The notes: a model not told the origin generated them from the letters alone. A stretch of DNA of 37,149 nt from Candidatus Mediterraneibacter pullistercoris (GCA_019116885.1 DXAU01000010.1:1-37149), one strand, 5' to 3'. Counted from the first letter of the stretch, positions 1 through 9,003 are shown. Numbers and translations are program-made.

Positions 1-438
1 CCACCACTCTCCGTTGCTGCCTTCCACATTTGTCACTTTTACAATATCCTGGAGAGAGCTGTTCCATCTTCCGTTCACAACATAATAATAGCTTCCGTCT
101 TCCATCCGGGCAAAACCTGTCCCGGTAAACGGTGTGCCGTCGTCCGTCCGGTATAACCTGTTATTGGCTAATCTGTATACCGGTTCTTTTTCCGCCTCTT
201 CTTCCGGCTCCGTTCCGGACTGGTCTGATCCTGCCCCATCCTGCCCGGCAAGTCCTGTATCCTCCTCTGTAGTCCGTTCTTGTACAGCATTGTTATCAGA
301 AACAGTCGTCCCGTCAGACAGAGGCCCTGCCCCCTGTCCCGTAACCGCATTATTTCCCGCTGCCATTACAGGTGCTGCCGTAATCGATAAAGATACGAAA
401 ATAATCCCAAGTAAACTCTTCACTTTTAGATTTCCCAT
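1..438 (-). CDS. Secreted protein, N-terminal part only (runs off the left edge)
   Basis: The frame is open from an ATG at 438 to the window edge (146 codons, no stop). A GGGAG ribosome-binding site lies about 8 nt upstream of the ATG. The N-terminus is a typical signal peptide: basic MGNLKVK, then a hydrophobic stretch, ending near APVMA-AG around residue 26. Residues 27-85 are low-complexity and rich in Gly, Glu and Asp, like a linker. From about residue 86 a repeat-like segment (YRLANNRLYRTDDG, then GSYYYVVNGRW) resembles the aromatic/glycine-rich repeats of clostridial surface proteins. The likely location is the cell surface or secreted. The function cannot be named because the C-terminal part is missing. 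It is divergent from the amylase gene at 628. Confidence 0.75.
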   Translation of the reverse strand, partial: MGNLKVKSLLGIIFVSLSITAAPVMAAGNNAVTGQGAGPLSDGTTVSDNNAVQERTTEEDTGLAGQDGAGSDQSGTEPEEEAEKEPVYRLANNRLYRTDDGTPFTGTGFARMEDGSYYYVVNGRWNSSLQDIVKVTNVEGSNGEWW

Positions 439-481
439 AAATTTATTCTCCCTGTTCCTAAACTGATTCTATCTTAAATGA

Positions 482-510
482 AGTATATCTTTTGCCCCGT
501 CAAATGTCAA
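482..510 (-). promoter_or_regulatory. Sigma-A-type promoter of the leftward secreted-protein gene
   Basis: On the minus strand a consensus TTGACA (505-510) is followed by a 17-bp spacer and TATACT (482-487). This places transcription start about 35-40 nt upstream of the ATG at 438. It is one of the best promoter matches in the window. Confidence 0.7.
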
Positions 511-549
511 TTTACAACGGCTTTTTCGCTTCTATTTCCACCCATTTTA

Positions 550-558
550 TGGTATACT
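550..558 (+). promoter_or_regulatory. Extended -10 promoter of the amylase gene
   Basis: TGG-TATACT fits the extended -10 pattern TGnTATAAT, about 65 nt upstream of the GH13 start codon. No convincing -35 is visible, as expected for extended -10 promoters. Confidence 0.45.
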
Positions 559-627
559 GATATGCAGACGCCGGCTCCCTGCAAGTGCCGGCCACAGTAT
601 ATAAACAATGAACGAAAGGGCTAAATC

Positions 628-1971
628 ATGTGGGCTTACAACGAAACTTTTTATCAGATATATCCCATTGGCTTCTGCGGCGCTCCCGTACACAATGACG
701 GAGTCACTGAGCACCGCATCCTGAAGATCGGCGAATGGGCTGGATATCTTCAGGAACTCGGAATCGGTTCCATTATCTTAAATCCGATCTTCGAGTCGGA
801 TAATCACGGATATGATACAAGAGATTTCCGGAAGATTGACTGTCGTCTCGGTACGAATGAAGATTTTAAAGAAGTCTGCCAGACGCTCCACCAACACAAT
901 GTAAAAATCATGCTCGACGGAGTGTTCAACCATGTCGGACGGGGATTCTGGGCATTTAAGGACGTGCAGGAAAAGAAGTGGGATTCTCAGTACAAGGACT
1001 GGTTCCATATCAATTTTGACGGGAACAGCGGTTACAATGACGGTTTCTGGTACGAGGGCTGGGAAGGACACTATGAGCTGGTCAAGCTGAACCTGCAAAA
1101 TCCTGCCGTCGTGAACTATCTTCTGGACTGCGTAAAGATGTGGATCGAAGAGTTTGGGATAGACGGCCTCAGACTTGATGTGGCTTACTGTCTGGACCAT
1201 GATTTCATGAAGAGACTCCGCAGTTTCTGCGAGGAGATCAAGCCGGGCTTCGCGCTGATCGGCGAGGTACTTTTCGGTGATTACAACCAGATCGTGAATG
1301 ATGAGATGCTCCACAGTTGTACGAATTATGAATGTTATAAGGGAATTTATTCCAGCTTTAACAGTATGAACATGTTCGAGATCGCACATTCGCTCAACCG
1401 CCAGTACGGCCCTGAGCAGTGGTGCATCTACAGAGGTAAGCATCTCATGACATTTACAGACAACCACGATGTGTCGAGACTTGCTACGATCCTCACAAAT
1501 AAAGAGCACATTCCTCTGGCTTATGGGCTTTTGTTCGGGATGCCCGGCATCCCCTGTATCTACTACGGCAGTGAGTGGGGCGAGGAGGGCGCAAAAGCGC
1601 CGGACAATGATTATGCACTTCGTCCATGTTTTGAAGCGCCAAAGCCAAATGAACTGACGGCGTTTATCAGAGAACTCATCGGGATTCGCAGAAACAGCGA
1701 AGCCCTCTGCAGCGGTTCGTACCGTAATGTAGTTATTACAAATCATCAGCTCATCTTCGAGCGGAAAACCGACAGCGAACGTCTCATTGCTGCGATTAAT
1801 GCCTCTGATGCTGCGTACACTGCCGGCAGCCATGAACTGAACGGCACGTTCAGCCGGATCCTGGCATACCCGGAAGGGGCTTCTTCCCGCCCGGAGGCGG
1901 AAGAGCCTGTTGCCCTTAACGGCCAGCTCTCCATGCCGCCTTACAGCGTGCAGTATTTTAAAATGATATAA
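628..1971 (+). CDS. GH13 alpha-amylase family glycoside hydrolase
   Basis: The 447-residue protein has the GH13 barrel motifs in order: DGVFNHV (97-103, region I), LRLDVAY with the nucleophile Asp184 (region II), IGEV with the acid/base Glu213 (region III) and TDNHD with the third catalytic Asp281 (region IV). A short beta-domain follows. There is no signal peptide, so it should act in the cytoplasm on alpha-glucans or maltodextrins (known for the family). The length fits small cytoplasmic maltodextrin-active members better than large secreted amylases. GAAAGG precedes the ATG at a normal distance. It stands alone between a divergent promoter and a convergent terminator. Exact specificity (glucosidase, cyclomaltodextrinase-like or amylase) cannot be read from sequence. 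Confidence 0.9.
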   Translation: MWAYNETFYQIYPIGFCGAPVHNDGVTEHRILKIGEWAGYLQELGIGSIILNPIFESDNHGYDTRDFRKIDCRLGTNEDFKEVCQTLHQHNVKIMLDGVFNHVGRGFWAFKDVQEKKWDSQYKDWFHINFDGNSGYNDGFWYEGWEGHYELVKLNLQNPAVVNYLLDCVKMWIEEFGIDGLRLDVAYCLDHDFMKRLRSFCEEIKPGFALIGEVLFGDYNQIVNDEMLHSCTNYECYKGIYSSFNSMNMFEIAHSLNRQYGPEQWCIYRGKHLMTFTDNHDVSRLATILTNKEHIPLAYGLLFGMPGIPCIYYGSEWGEEGAKAPDNDYALRPCFEAPKPNELTAFIRELIGIRRNSEALCSGSYRNVVITNHQLIFERKTDSERLIAAINASDAAYTAGSHELNGTFSRILAYPEGASSRPEAEEPVALNGQLSMPPYSVQYFKMI

Positions 1972-1979
1972 AACAAAGT

Positions 1980-4634
1980 TTACAGTACCCACCGGGCACG
2001 GCTTCCGTGTCCGGTTTTTGTTATGCTCAGTTTCCACTCTATCTGTTCCTTCAGTTCGTTCACATGGGAGATGATTCCCACAAGACCCTTTTCTCCTGCC
2101 AGTTCTTTTAATATCTGGATCGCCCTCTCACGGGAAACATCGTCCAGGGAACCAAATCCTTCGTCCACAAACATTGTCTCCAGACTCACAGCGCCCGCTG
2201 TATTCTGCACAATATCCGCCAGTCCCAGAGCCATGGACAGCGCCGCCATAAATGATTCTCCGCCTGACAGAGACCGCACGTCTCTGACCGTATCTGTCAC
2301 CAGATCATACACATCCAGATCAAGCCCTGCCTGTCCCTGGCTGCTCAAAGCGCTGATGTCGCGGCACTGCAGCAGAAACTCATTTGACGTCATGCGGGCA
2401 AGCCGGCGGTTTGCCGTCTGGATAATCTGCCGGAAGTATTTTCTCTGGACGTAAGTCTCAAGATCAAGCTTCACACTCCCACTCAGATTCCCGTTGGCAG
2501 TCCGGCTCAGATTGCCAATCGTCTCATATTGCCGACGCAGTCCCGCCTCTGCATCAAAATACTTCCTCAGTTCATCACAGGCACTCTTATTCGTCACATT
2601 TCTTCCATGTATTTCAAGATTCTGCCTGCGTTTTTCTTCCGCCTGTTTCAAAAGTCCGCTCAGCTTCTCTGTGTCAGCTTCAACGTTTTCACGCTCTCTG
2701 CCCGCAGTCTGATTCATCAGTGTCTCGATCTGCGTGCGGTTCTGGAGAATGGCAGTCTCATGATCCGCAGCTTTCTTCTCTTTTTCCTGCCAGCCCTCGA
2801 TCCACTGTTTTGCCTCGCGGTATTCTGCCTGATCTTTAAACTGCTGCCGGCGGATCTCCTGGCGGAACAGTTCCTGCTCTTCTTCAAAACGCTTCGCAAG
2901 AGCTTTCTTCTGCGTCTGCACACTTTCAAGCTGCCCGGAATTTCTGCGGTTCTCCTCCACGCTTTTTAAATACTGCTTCTGCGCCTGCTCAGCCGCCTCT
3001 CTCTGCCGCTTCAGCCGTTCCTTGAGCGTCTTTAGCTCTTCAGCGGCCTCCTGCTCTGTCAGGCGCTGCTCTCCAAATGCAGCCTCCTCCGCTTCCAGAA
3101 TGGCCCGTGCTTTCTGAAATGCTGACTGCATTTCTAAACGCTCTGCCTCTGCCAGATCCCGCAGTTTTTTGGCTTCTTCCACAGTACTCTGGTCCGGGGC
3201 GCTGTCCGGAAGTTCCGCTTTTCCCGGATGCCGCAGTGATCCGCACACCGGACATGGGGTGCCCTCCTTGAGTTCTCTCGCCATGATCCCTGCCTGAGCG
3301 CTGAAGAACTGCCGGTACTTCTCTTCATAGTCCGCAGAAGCTCTTCTGCACTCTTCCATGCACCGCTCCATCCCGGACGTCTTCTCCCTGTACTCTCTTC
3401 TCAGTTTTTTCAGTCTGTCATACCGGGGAAGCATTTCGCTGAGCCTTAAGATGCGCTCCTGCGCCTCCGGCTCCGTTTCCGCCAGCTCACAGTTCAGCCT
3501 GTCCGCCTCTTCGCGCAGTTTTCTTTCTTCTTTCTCATGCTCTTTCTGCCAGGCGAGCAGTTCCTGCTCCTTTCCCTCTGCCTGTTCCAGTTCTTTCTTT
3601 GTCCGGATTGCCTGCACTTCAAGGCTGCGCGCGCGTTCCGCCCGCTCCCCCTGTGCGGCCTGCATCCTGAGCTCATCACAGGCTTCCTGTTCGCTTTCAA
3701 GTTTCCTGCGTGTATCCAGCGCCTTATCAAGCAGGTGAAAGATACGGTTTATCTCCTGCCGCTTCTCAATTGAAGCGCGGAGCTTCTCTGCTTCTTTCCT
3801 GATCCGAGCCTCTTCCCCTGCAAGATAATCCTCCTGCTCTTTTCCGGCCTTTTGTATCTCTTCGAGCATGTCCAGCACTTCCCTGGCAGCGGGCAGGGAG
3901 TGCTCTCTTAGTTCCTGCCAGCGCTCAGAAAGGGGCTCCTCCTCTGTCTGAGCCTCTTCCCCGCCATCTGCCCGGACCTCTACTCTGTCCATCGCTCTTG
4001 CAATGGCCGCTTCATTCTCTTTCAGACTGACAAACAGTGATTTGCCCAGCTCTTTAAGTTCCTCCTGCATCTTCCAGAATATTTGTGTCTGAAAAATACG
4101 TGAAAATATTTTCTTGCGCTCTTTTGACTCTGCATGCAAAAGCTTTACAAAATCCCCCTGGGCGATCATGGCTATCTGGGAAAACTGCCCCGCATCCAGC
4201 CCTATGATCTCTTCGATCTTATGGTCTATCTCCCGTTTTTTCCCCTGATACTCTTTCCCGTCAGGCATGACAAGACTTACTTTTGCAGTCTCTTTTACAA
4301 GGCGGACGCTGCCGTCCGCTTTCCGCCGTTTGCCAGCCCGCATATACTCGGGATTCCTGCGCACAGTGTACGTTTCTCCTCTGTAGGAAAAAATATATTC
4401 CACATACGTGTCCGTATTCTCAGACGCGTACTGGCTGCGCATCATATTGCCGTCGCGCCGTCCTCCGCTGGTTCTGTCATAAAGAGCATATGTGATGGCG
4501 TCAAATATCGTTGTCTTTCCTGCGCCTGTATCTCCGGTTATCAGAAAAAGGCCGCCTTGCATCCGGGTGAAATCTACAACCTCTTCGCCGGAATATGATC
4601 CGAACGCGGACATGGTAAGTCTGACCGGCCTCAT
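1980..4634 (-). CDS. sbcC: SbcC: SMC-like ATPase subunit of the SbcCD (Mre11-Rad50-type) nuclease
   Basis: The 884-residue protein has the Rad50/SbcC layout. Walker A is GDTGAGKTT (34-42). Long charged coiled-coil arms rich in Glu, Lys, Arg and Gln follow. The zinc-hook motif CPVC lies at 461-464, near the middle. The ABC signature SLSGGE (788-793) and Walker B VDEGFGSLD (about 823-831) are at the C-terminus. With SbcD it forms the ATP-dependent nuclease that opens DNA hairpins and trims protein-blocked or broken ends (known for the family). The start codon shares one base with the sbcD stop (TAATG), so translation is probably coupled. The last codons carry the amylase terminator on the other strand. 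The sequence appears intact. Confidence 0.96.
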   Translation of the reverse strand: MRPVRLTMSAFGSYSGEEVVDFTRMQGGLFLITGDTGAGKTTIFDAITYALYDRTSGGRRDGNMMRSQYASENTDTYVEYIFSYRGETYTVRRNPEYMRAGKRRKADGSVRLVKETAKVSLVMPDGKEYQGKKREIDHKIEEIIGLDAGQFSQIAMIAQGDFVKLLHAESKERKKIFSRIFQTQIFWKMQEELKELGKSLFVSLKENEAAIARAMDRVEVRADGGEEAQTEEEPLSERWQELREHSLPAAREVLDMLEEIQKAGKEQEDYLAGEEARIRKEAEKLRASIEKRQEINRIFHLLDKALDTRRKLESEQEACDELRMQAAQGERAERARSLEVQAIRTKKELEQAEGKEQELLAWQKEHEKEERKLREEADRLNCELAETEPEAQERILRLSEMLPRYDRLKKLRREYREKTSGMERCMEECRRASADYEEKYRQFFSAQAGIMARELKEGTPCPVCGSLRHPGKAELPDSAPDQSTVEEAKKLRDLAEAERLEMQSAFQKARAILEAEEAAFGEQRLTEQEAAEELKTLKERLKRQREAAEQAQKQYLKSVEENRRNSGQLESVQTQKKALAKRFEEEQELFRQEIRRQQFKDQAEYREAKQWIEGWQEKEKKAADHETAILQNRTQIETLMNQTAGRERENVEADTEKLSGLLKQAEEKRRQNLEIHGRNVTNKSACDELRKYFDAEAGLRRQYETIGNLSRTANGNLSGSVKLDLETYVQRKYFRQIIQTANRRLARMTSNEFLLQCRDISALSSQGQAGLDLDVYDLVTDTVRDVRSLSGGESFMAALSMALGLADIVQNTAGAVSLETMFVDEGFGSLDDVSRERAIQILKELAGEKGLVGIISHVNELKEQIEWKLSITKTGHGSRARWVL
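1991..2019 (+). terminator. Intrinsic terminator of the amylase gene, lying inside the sbcC coding region
   Basis: An 11-bp stem (ACCGGGCACGG / CCGTGTCCGGT, one G-T wobble) with a CTT loop is followed by five T on the plus strand, 20 bp after the amylase stop. The same bases encode the last residues of the convergent sbcC. Confidence 0.75.
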
Positions 4635-5791
4635 TACACATCCCCCCTCGCTCTGACAAATACCTGTTCTATGATATTCTTCTCTTCTTCTGTCATGTCC
4701 CGCCCCTGCATCTCATGATAAAAGTCACAGAATGTCTGCACAGGATCCTGTATCTTTATGTTTTCTTCAGAAAATTCAAGCCGCTTTCTTGTCCGCTCAT
4801 TGTCTATCCGCACTTCCAGTATGCGGCTGTATACTTTTTCAAGCTGTTCTTTGGGCTTATACGGGTCGATCTCATCCGTCAGGGTAATGCTTACATAGTC
4901 GCCCCTTCCACCGGGTTCCGCATCTGAAATGAGATCCTGAAGACTGCCACGCACCCGGCGCACTTCACGCAGTGGATGAAGAGGCAGCTTTTCTATTTTT
5001 ACCGGAGCCCCTTTCTCTCTGAGTTCCACCACATGAAGCGACTTTTCCTGTTCCGACTCACTCACAGAATACTTCAGGAGCGTTCCGCAGTACCGTATAT
5101 GCTCCTGTCCGACTTTCTGCGCCCCGTGAAGATGTCCGAGCGCTGCATAGTCAAAATCACGAACCACTGAAATATCAACATTGTCAACGCCGCCTACGCT
5201 GAGCATCTCTGAATCACATGTTTCCGGCGCCGCTCCGTCCCCGGTATAAAACTGATGCGATACAAGGACATTTCTTCTGGAAAAGTCGATGTTCTCCCGT
5301 TCCAGCACCATCCTTACCGCCTCTGTGGAATTCTCCGGAAGTTCACCGCCGCACAATGCCCTGACGTACCCTGGTTTCAGAAAAGGCATCAGATAAAAAT
5401 CCACGCTGCCGAAGCTGTCCGTCAGCGTGATCTTCATAAGCTCTTCCCTCTCAGTCTCTGGCGGCTGTCCCGCAATATAGATCCGGTGACTTCCGAGCAG
5501 GCGGCTGGCATAGTCAAGTCTCTGCGCTGAGTCGTGGTTCCCTGAAATGATAAGAACCGGGATCGCCGGACATATACCGGAGAGACGCGTCAGAAAGTCA
5601 TCAAAAATACCGACAGCTTCAGCGGACGGAACTGATCTGTCATAGATGTCTCCTGCAATCACTACCGCATCGGGACGCAGCTTTTCCGCATAGGAAATAA
5701 CCTCCCCGAGGATATGTTCCTGATCCTCGCGGAGGTTATAATGGTGAAGCTGTTTCCCGATATGAATATCTGATAAATGAAAAAATCTCAT
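4634..5791 (-). CDS. sbcD: SbcD: exonuclease/phosphoesterase subunit of SbcCD
   Basis: The 385-residue protein carries the calcineurin-like phosphoesterase motifs of Mre11/SbcD: DIHIG (8-12), GDIYD (47-51), GNHD (84-87), then SHQF and GHLH further on, which supply the two-metal site. It is the nuclease partner of SbcC in hairpin and double-strand-end processing. It precedes sbcC with a one-base stop/start overlap and follows the small membrane protein gene by 24 bp, so the three probably form one operon read from the promoter near 6430-6458. All motifs are present and nothing suggests decay. Confidence 0.96.
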   Translation of the reverse strand: MRFFHLSDIHIGKQLHHYNLREDQEHILGEVISYAEKLRPDAVVIAGDIYDRSVPSAEAVGIFDDFLTRLSGICPAIPVLIISGNHDSAQRLDYASRLLGSHRIYIAGQPPETEREELMKITLTDSFGSVDFYLMPFLKPGYVRALCGGELPENSTEAVRMVLERENIDFSRRNVLVSHQFYTGDGAAPETCDSEMLSVGGVDNVDISVVRDFDYAALGHLHGAQKVGQEHIRYCGTLLKYSVSESEQEKSLHVVELREKGAPVKIEKLPLHPLREVRRVRGSLQDLISDAEPGGRGDYVSITLTDEIDPYKPKEQLEKVYSRILEVRIDNERTRKRLEFSEENIKIQDPVQTFCDFYHEMQGRDMTEEEKNIIEQVFVRARGDV

Positions 5792-5815
5792 TTTCTTATG
5801 CCTTTCTTTTGTCTG

Positions 5816-6334
5816 CTATTGGGACTTGGGATTTTTCCAAATCCAAAGCGCAGCGATAATAGCAATGATATAGAGGATGTTGACCATCACTGTCGGATTG
5901 TCTCTTAAAAGAAAGATCACCGCAATAACAGCAGCAAGCGACAATGCGAGCTGAACCGCTGACAGAATCCTCTTCTGGCTCATATCTTTTGATCTCTGCC
6001 TGTCTTCTTCTTTCTGATACTCCATCTTCAGGTACTCAAGAAGATTCTCATCGCCGATATGCGTCAGTATCCACTGTTCTCGTGAAAATTCTCCGGCATA
6101 CCCGCCCTCTGTCCAGCTTTCCTGTGCTTCTGGTGCATCCGGCTCTTTGCCCCCTGTACTTTCTGTTTCCTCTGCCACCACACCGGGTTCTTTGCTGTCT
6201 GATGTTCTTTCGCTGTCTGGAGTTCCTGCGGCCGCATCTTCCACAGTTTCTTCCGATGTAGTGTCTGCTGTTTCTACGTCTGTGTTCTCATTTACAGTTG
6301 TCTTTTCCATTACCTTATTTTCTTCTGAATCCAT
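5816..6334 (-). CDS. Acidic protein with two C-terminal membrane segments, unknown function
   Basis: The 172-residue reading starts at the ATG at 6334, chosen because GAGGAG lies 6 nt upstream; a further in-frame ATG at 6385 lacks a comparable site. Roughly the first 95 residues are strongly acidic and low-complexity (Glu, Thr, Asp, Ser), so probably disordered. Two hydrophobic helices follow near the C-terminus (ILSAVQLALSLAAVIAVIFLL-type and VMVNILYIIAIIAALWIW), with a short tail. A cytoplasmic acidic tail on a membrane hairpin is the likely topology. It is the first gene of the sbcDC operon, with a 24-bp gap. I recognise no family and assign no function. Confidence 0.75.
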   Translation of the reverse strand: MDSEENKVMEKTTVNENTDVETADTTSEETVEDAAAGTPDSERTSDSKEPGVVAEETESTGGKEPDAPEAQESWTEGGYAGEFSREQWILTHIGDENLLEYLKMEYQKEEDRQRSKDMSQKRILSAVQLALSLAAVIAVIFLLRDNPTVMVNILYIIAIIAALWIWKNPKSQ

Positions 6335-6429
6335 ATTTTTCTCCTCTTCTGTATCTGGCATCCGGCCGTTACCGGCACGATGCACGGTCTGTTCTTTGCC
6401 TGGCAGTGCAAAAAGTTTCTCCTATGCTT

Positions 6430-6458
6430 ATTATACAGAGAGAGGTTTTTCAACGCAA
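6430..6458 (-). promoter_or_regulatory. Promoter of the membrane protein-sbcD-sbcC operon
   Basis: On the minus strand a perfect TATAAT (6430-6435) lies 17 bp after TTGCGT (6453-6458). The expected transcript starts about 90 nt before the ATG at 6334. The -35 is only partly consensus. Confidence 0.6.
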
Positions 6459-6509
6459 GATACTCTTTTATCCTTACTGTATGTTCCTTTTTGTTACCGT
6501 CTGTTCCAC

Positions 6510-7061
6510 TTAGAGTTTCACTGTCTTTGGATCATGTCCCATAGCCGGAATGACTTTATCCACAAGATCTGACGTCTGAAACCGCAGACTGCTCGTATTG
6601 ATGCACGGATGGCACGCGAAATACTCATCCGCCAGAACGTCCTCATCTATCAGGAGCTGCACATTCTTATCTTTGTCATTCATCAGTCCCATCACGCTCA
6701 CCGATCCCGGCGTGATGTCAAGGTATTTTTCCATGTATTCCGGTTTTGCAAAGGACAGCCTGGAAGATCCGATCTGTGCAGACAGATCTTTCGTCTTAAA
6801 CGGCTTATCCCCCGGGATAAGGAGCAGATAAAATTCTGTTTCCTGACGGTTGCACAAGAAGAGATTTTTACAGATAGCCACATTTTTCTCCAGGCCGCTG
6901 CTCAGGATTCTGTCTATCTCTCCGCAGGCTTCCATAGTCATAGCTTCCTCGTGATCGATTCTCTGATAAGAGATTCCAAGCGAGTCCAGCAGATCATACA
7001 CTCTGATCTCTTTGTCCTTCCGCCCCTCGTTATTATCTGGTCTTCCGTCAACTAACTTCAT
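6510..7061 (-). CDS. Prolyl-tRNA deacylase of the ProX/PrdX (YbaK-like) family
   Basis: The 183-residue protein matches the free-standing editing-domain family that hydrolyses mischarged aminoacyl-tRNA(Pro), typically Ala-tRNA(Pro). Visible family features are the N-terminal LxSLGISYQRIDHEEAMTME segment, the KNLFLCNR strand with an invariant-looking Lys, GDKPFKTKDLS, GSVSVMGLMND and the C-terminal HPCINTSSLRF. The length is normal for ProX. The ATG at 7061 has a GGGAGAG site about 9 nt upstream. It is monocistronic or loosely coupled to the ATPase gene 55 bp upstream. It acts in the cytoplasm as a trans-editing factor. The family call is firm; the exact amino acid edited is inferred. Confidence 0.88.
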   Translation of the reverse strand: MKLVDGRPDNNEGRKDKEIRVYDLLDSLGISYQRIDHEEAMTMEACGEIDRILSSGLEKNVAICKNLFLCNRQETEFYLLLIPGDKPFKTKDLSAQIGSSRLSFAKPEYMEKYLDITPGSVSVMGLMNDKDKNVQLLIDEDVLADEYFACHPCINTSSLRFQTSDLVDKVIPAMGHDPKTVKL

Positions 7062-7116
7062 CCTGTATCTCTCCCTTTCTCAGATTCTTGTCCTGTACCG
7101 GTCTTTTCCATAAAAT

Positions 7117-8820
7117 TCACATTTTCAGGCTGCGGCAGCGGTCAAAACAGGCGAAGATCTCCTGACGTCTCGGTTTTGCCATGCAGGAGATCCCCTGGCT
7201 GCCCCCGCACAATGCGGCCAGGCTGCCTTTCTCTATCACCTGCTCCAGACCGTCCACGATCTGGCGGAGATCTTTTCTCCCATCCATCATATGCTGCCGG
7301 GCATACTTCATACAGTATCCAAGCGCCGTCACCTGCTCACTGTCCGTAATCTGTTCTACACAGCGCAGATCGATCGTTTCTTTATTTATCATGACTGCCT
7401 CGCGGCCCATTGTCTTTATCTTGATCCTGCCGTTTTCTTTCAATGACTTATCTGCTCCCGGCCGTCTCGTGAAATCCGGTTTCCCGGCCGGCGTCTCCGG
7501 CCCGCTGATCATCGGGAAGTTCTCTGCCTCTTTTTTCGCATACGCAGTGATGTCTTTCGGCACATAACGATCCATCTGGATGATAGTATCTGCAATATGA
7601 AAATACGCCCCCGAACTGCCTGCAACGATCACAGTGGAGATGCCGTAATCATCGTACAGCTCCTGTATCCTCTCGATAAACGGAGTGATCGGTTCCATAT
7701 CGCGGTGAATCACTCTCTGCATCAGCTCATCCCGGATCATGAAATTCGTGGCGCTCGTATCCTCGTCGATCAGAAGCAGAGACGTCCCCGCTTCGATACT
7801 CTCCACCACATTAGCCGCCTGGGAAGTACTGCCGCTGGCGTCCTCAGTGCAGAATCCTGTTGTGTTTTTCCCGTTCGGAAGATCATTGATAAACATGGAG
7901 ATATCTGTCTTTCGGATACTCCTGCCATCCTCGGCACGTATCTTCACAGCCGTATCATCCGTAATCACATATTCTCTGCCGTCTCCTGCAATGTGATCGT
8001 ATACCCCCAGCTCCAGCGCCTCGAGCAGAGTGGATTTCCCATGATATCCTCCCCCCACGATAAGGGTGACGCCCTTCTTTATTCCCATGCCGGTGATCCG
8101 GCCTCTGTGGGGAAGTTCCAAAGTCACTTCTAATTCCCTGGGAGAGGAAAACTTCACCCCGCCTTTCATCGGGCGCGGTGAGACGCCGGACTCTCTGGGC
8201 AGCACGCTTCCATTTGCCACAAAAGCACAGAGGCCCAGCTTTGGCAGCATCCCGCGGATATAATGCTGGTCTTCCGCAAGATCGATGATGCCGCGCAGTC
8301 TCTCTGCGTCCATATTTTTATAGAAAAGTGAACTTTTAACACATGCCGGCACAAAATCAAAAAGCACTTTTTCCAATTCCCGGGCATTGATCGTACGCCC
8401 GTTCGCCGGGAATCCGATCTCCATGCGGAGCACCACATCTCCACTCTTTGGATCGATATGGCACGCTGTGCGCTCGAGTATTTCCTGGGAACAGCGGCTC
8501 ACTGACATAAGTCCGCTCTTTCCCGAACCTTTCGCCTTGAATGTAAACTGTTCGGCACATCTGGCAAACTGTCTTGTCAGTTCATCCTGCAGAGCGATCC
8601 GCTGATGGTCTTCACAGTAAAGCTCCCCGGGAAATCCTGCTGTGCGCCCGGGCACATGTATGCTCACCTTTGACGGAGAGGCAAAAGGATCTCCCTGAAC
8701 GTGGTCAACAGACAGCACGTACCCCGGAAACTGGTATTCTCCTCTTGTGTCTTTGTATGCGGGATAACCGCGGTGATCAATCTTGTTCAGCAGGCTTTTC
8801 AGATCGGTTGATGACTGCAT
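7117..8820 (-). CDS. Predicted ATPase of the ABC class (COG3044-like), unknown role
   Basis: Starting at the ATG at 8820 (AAGGAG 8 nt upstream; the open frame runs further up but without a site) gives 567 residues. The Walker A-like GGGYHGKST lies at 256-264, a signature-like ASGSTSQAANV at about 328-338, and Walker B LLLIDEDTSATNF at 348-360. There are no membrane segments, so it is not a transporter. The N-terminal 200 residues form a separate domain containing an unusual KAKGSGKSG stretch. Homologues occur widely in bacteria and plants as soluble ATPases without an established function. It has its own strong promoter just upstream. The ABC-ATPase call is firm; the cellular role is unknown. 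Confidence 0.85.
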   Translation of the reverse strand: MQSSTDLKSLLNKIDHRGYPAYKDTRGEYQFPGYVLSVDHVQGDPFASPSKVSIHVPGRTAGFPGELYCEDHQRIALQDELTRQFARCAEQFTFKAKGSGKSGLMSVSRCSQEILERTACHIDPKSGDVVLRMEIGFPANGRTINARELEKVLFDFVPACVKSSLFYKNMDAERLRGIIDLAEDQHYIRGMLPKLGLCAFVANGSVLPRESGVSPRPMKGGVKFSSPRELEVTLELPHRGRITGMGIKKGVTLIVGGGYHGKSTLLEALELGVYDHIAGDGREYVITDDTAVKIRAEDGRSIRKTDISMFINDLPNGKNTTGFCTEDASGSTSQAANVVESIEAGTSLLLIDEDTSATNFMIRDELMQRVIHRDMEPITPFIERIQELYDDYGISTVIVAGSSGAYFHIADTIIQMDRYVPKDITAYAKKEAENFPMISGPETPAGKPDFTRRPGADKSLKENGRIKIKTMGREAVMINKETIDLRCVEQITDSEQVTALGYCMKYARQHMMDGRKDLRQIVDGLEQVIEKGSLAALCGGSQGISCMAKPRRQEIFACFDRCRSLKM

Positions 8821-8915
8821 GATGACGTCTCCTTTTCTGTCAGTTAAATCACATTCTCTGCGTTTCTTCTGGCTCTGACTGATGTGTGCCAAAATAAAAC
8901 GGATAATCTGCGAAA

Positions 8916-8953
8916 AGAATAGCATCCGGCTTGCCATATGTCAAGCCAGATGC
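8916..8953 (-). promoter_or_regulatory. Promoter of the ABC-class ATPase gene overlapped by an inverted repeat
   Basis: On the minus strand TTGACA (8939-8944), a 17-bp spacer and TATTCT (8916-8921) form a strong promoter. A 12-bp inverted repeat (8922-8933 and 8942-8953, one mismatch, 8-bp spacer) sits exactly over the -35 and spacer. It could be an operator. It could also be a hairpin ending the beta-galactosidase transcript, but no T-run follows it. Confidence 0.6.
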
Positions 8954-9003
8954 CATTTTGAGAGAAACCGGCCTCATTCGCCGATCATATTTTTTTCATT
9001 CCT

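Noticed and set aside
778-2037. A 419-codon open frame on the minus strand across the amylase gene
   Set aside because: It is antisense to a GH13 gene with all catalytic motifs, has no ribosome-binding site or recognisable motif, and is a shadow of GC-biased codons.
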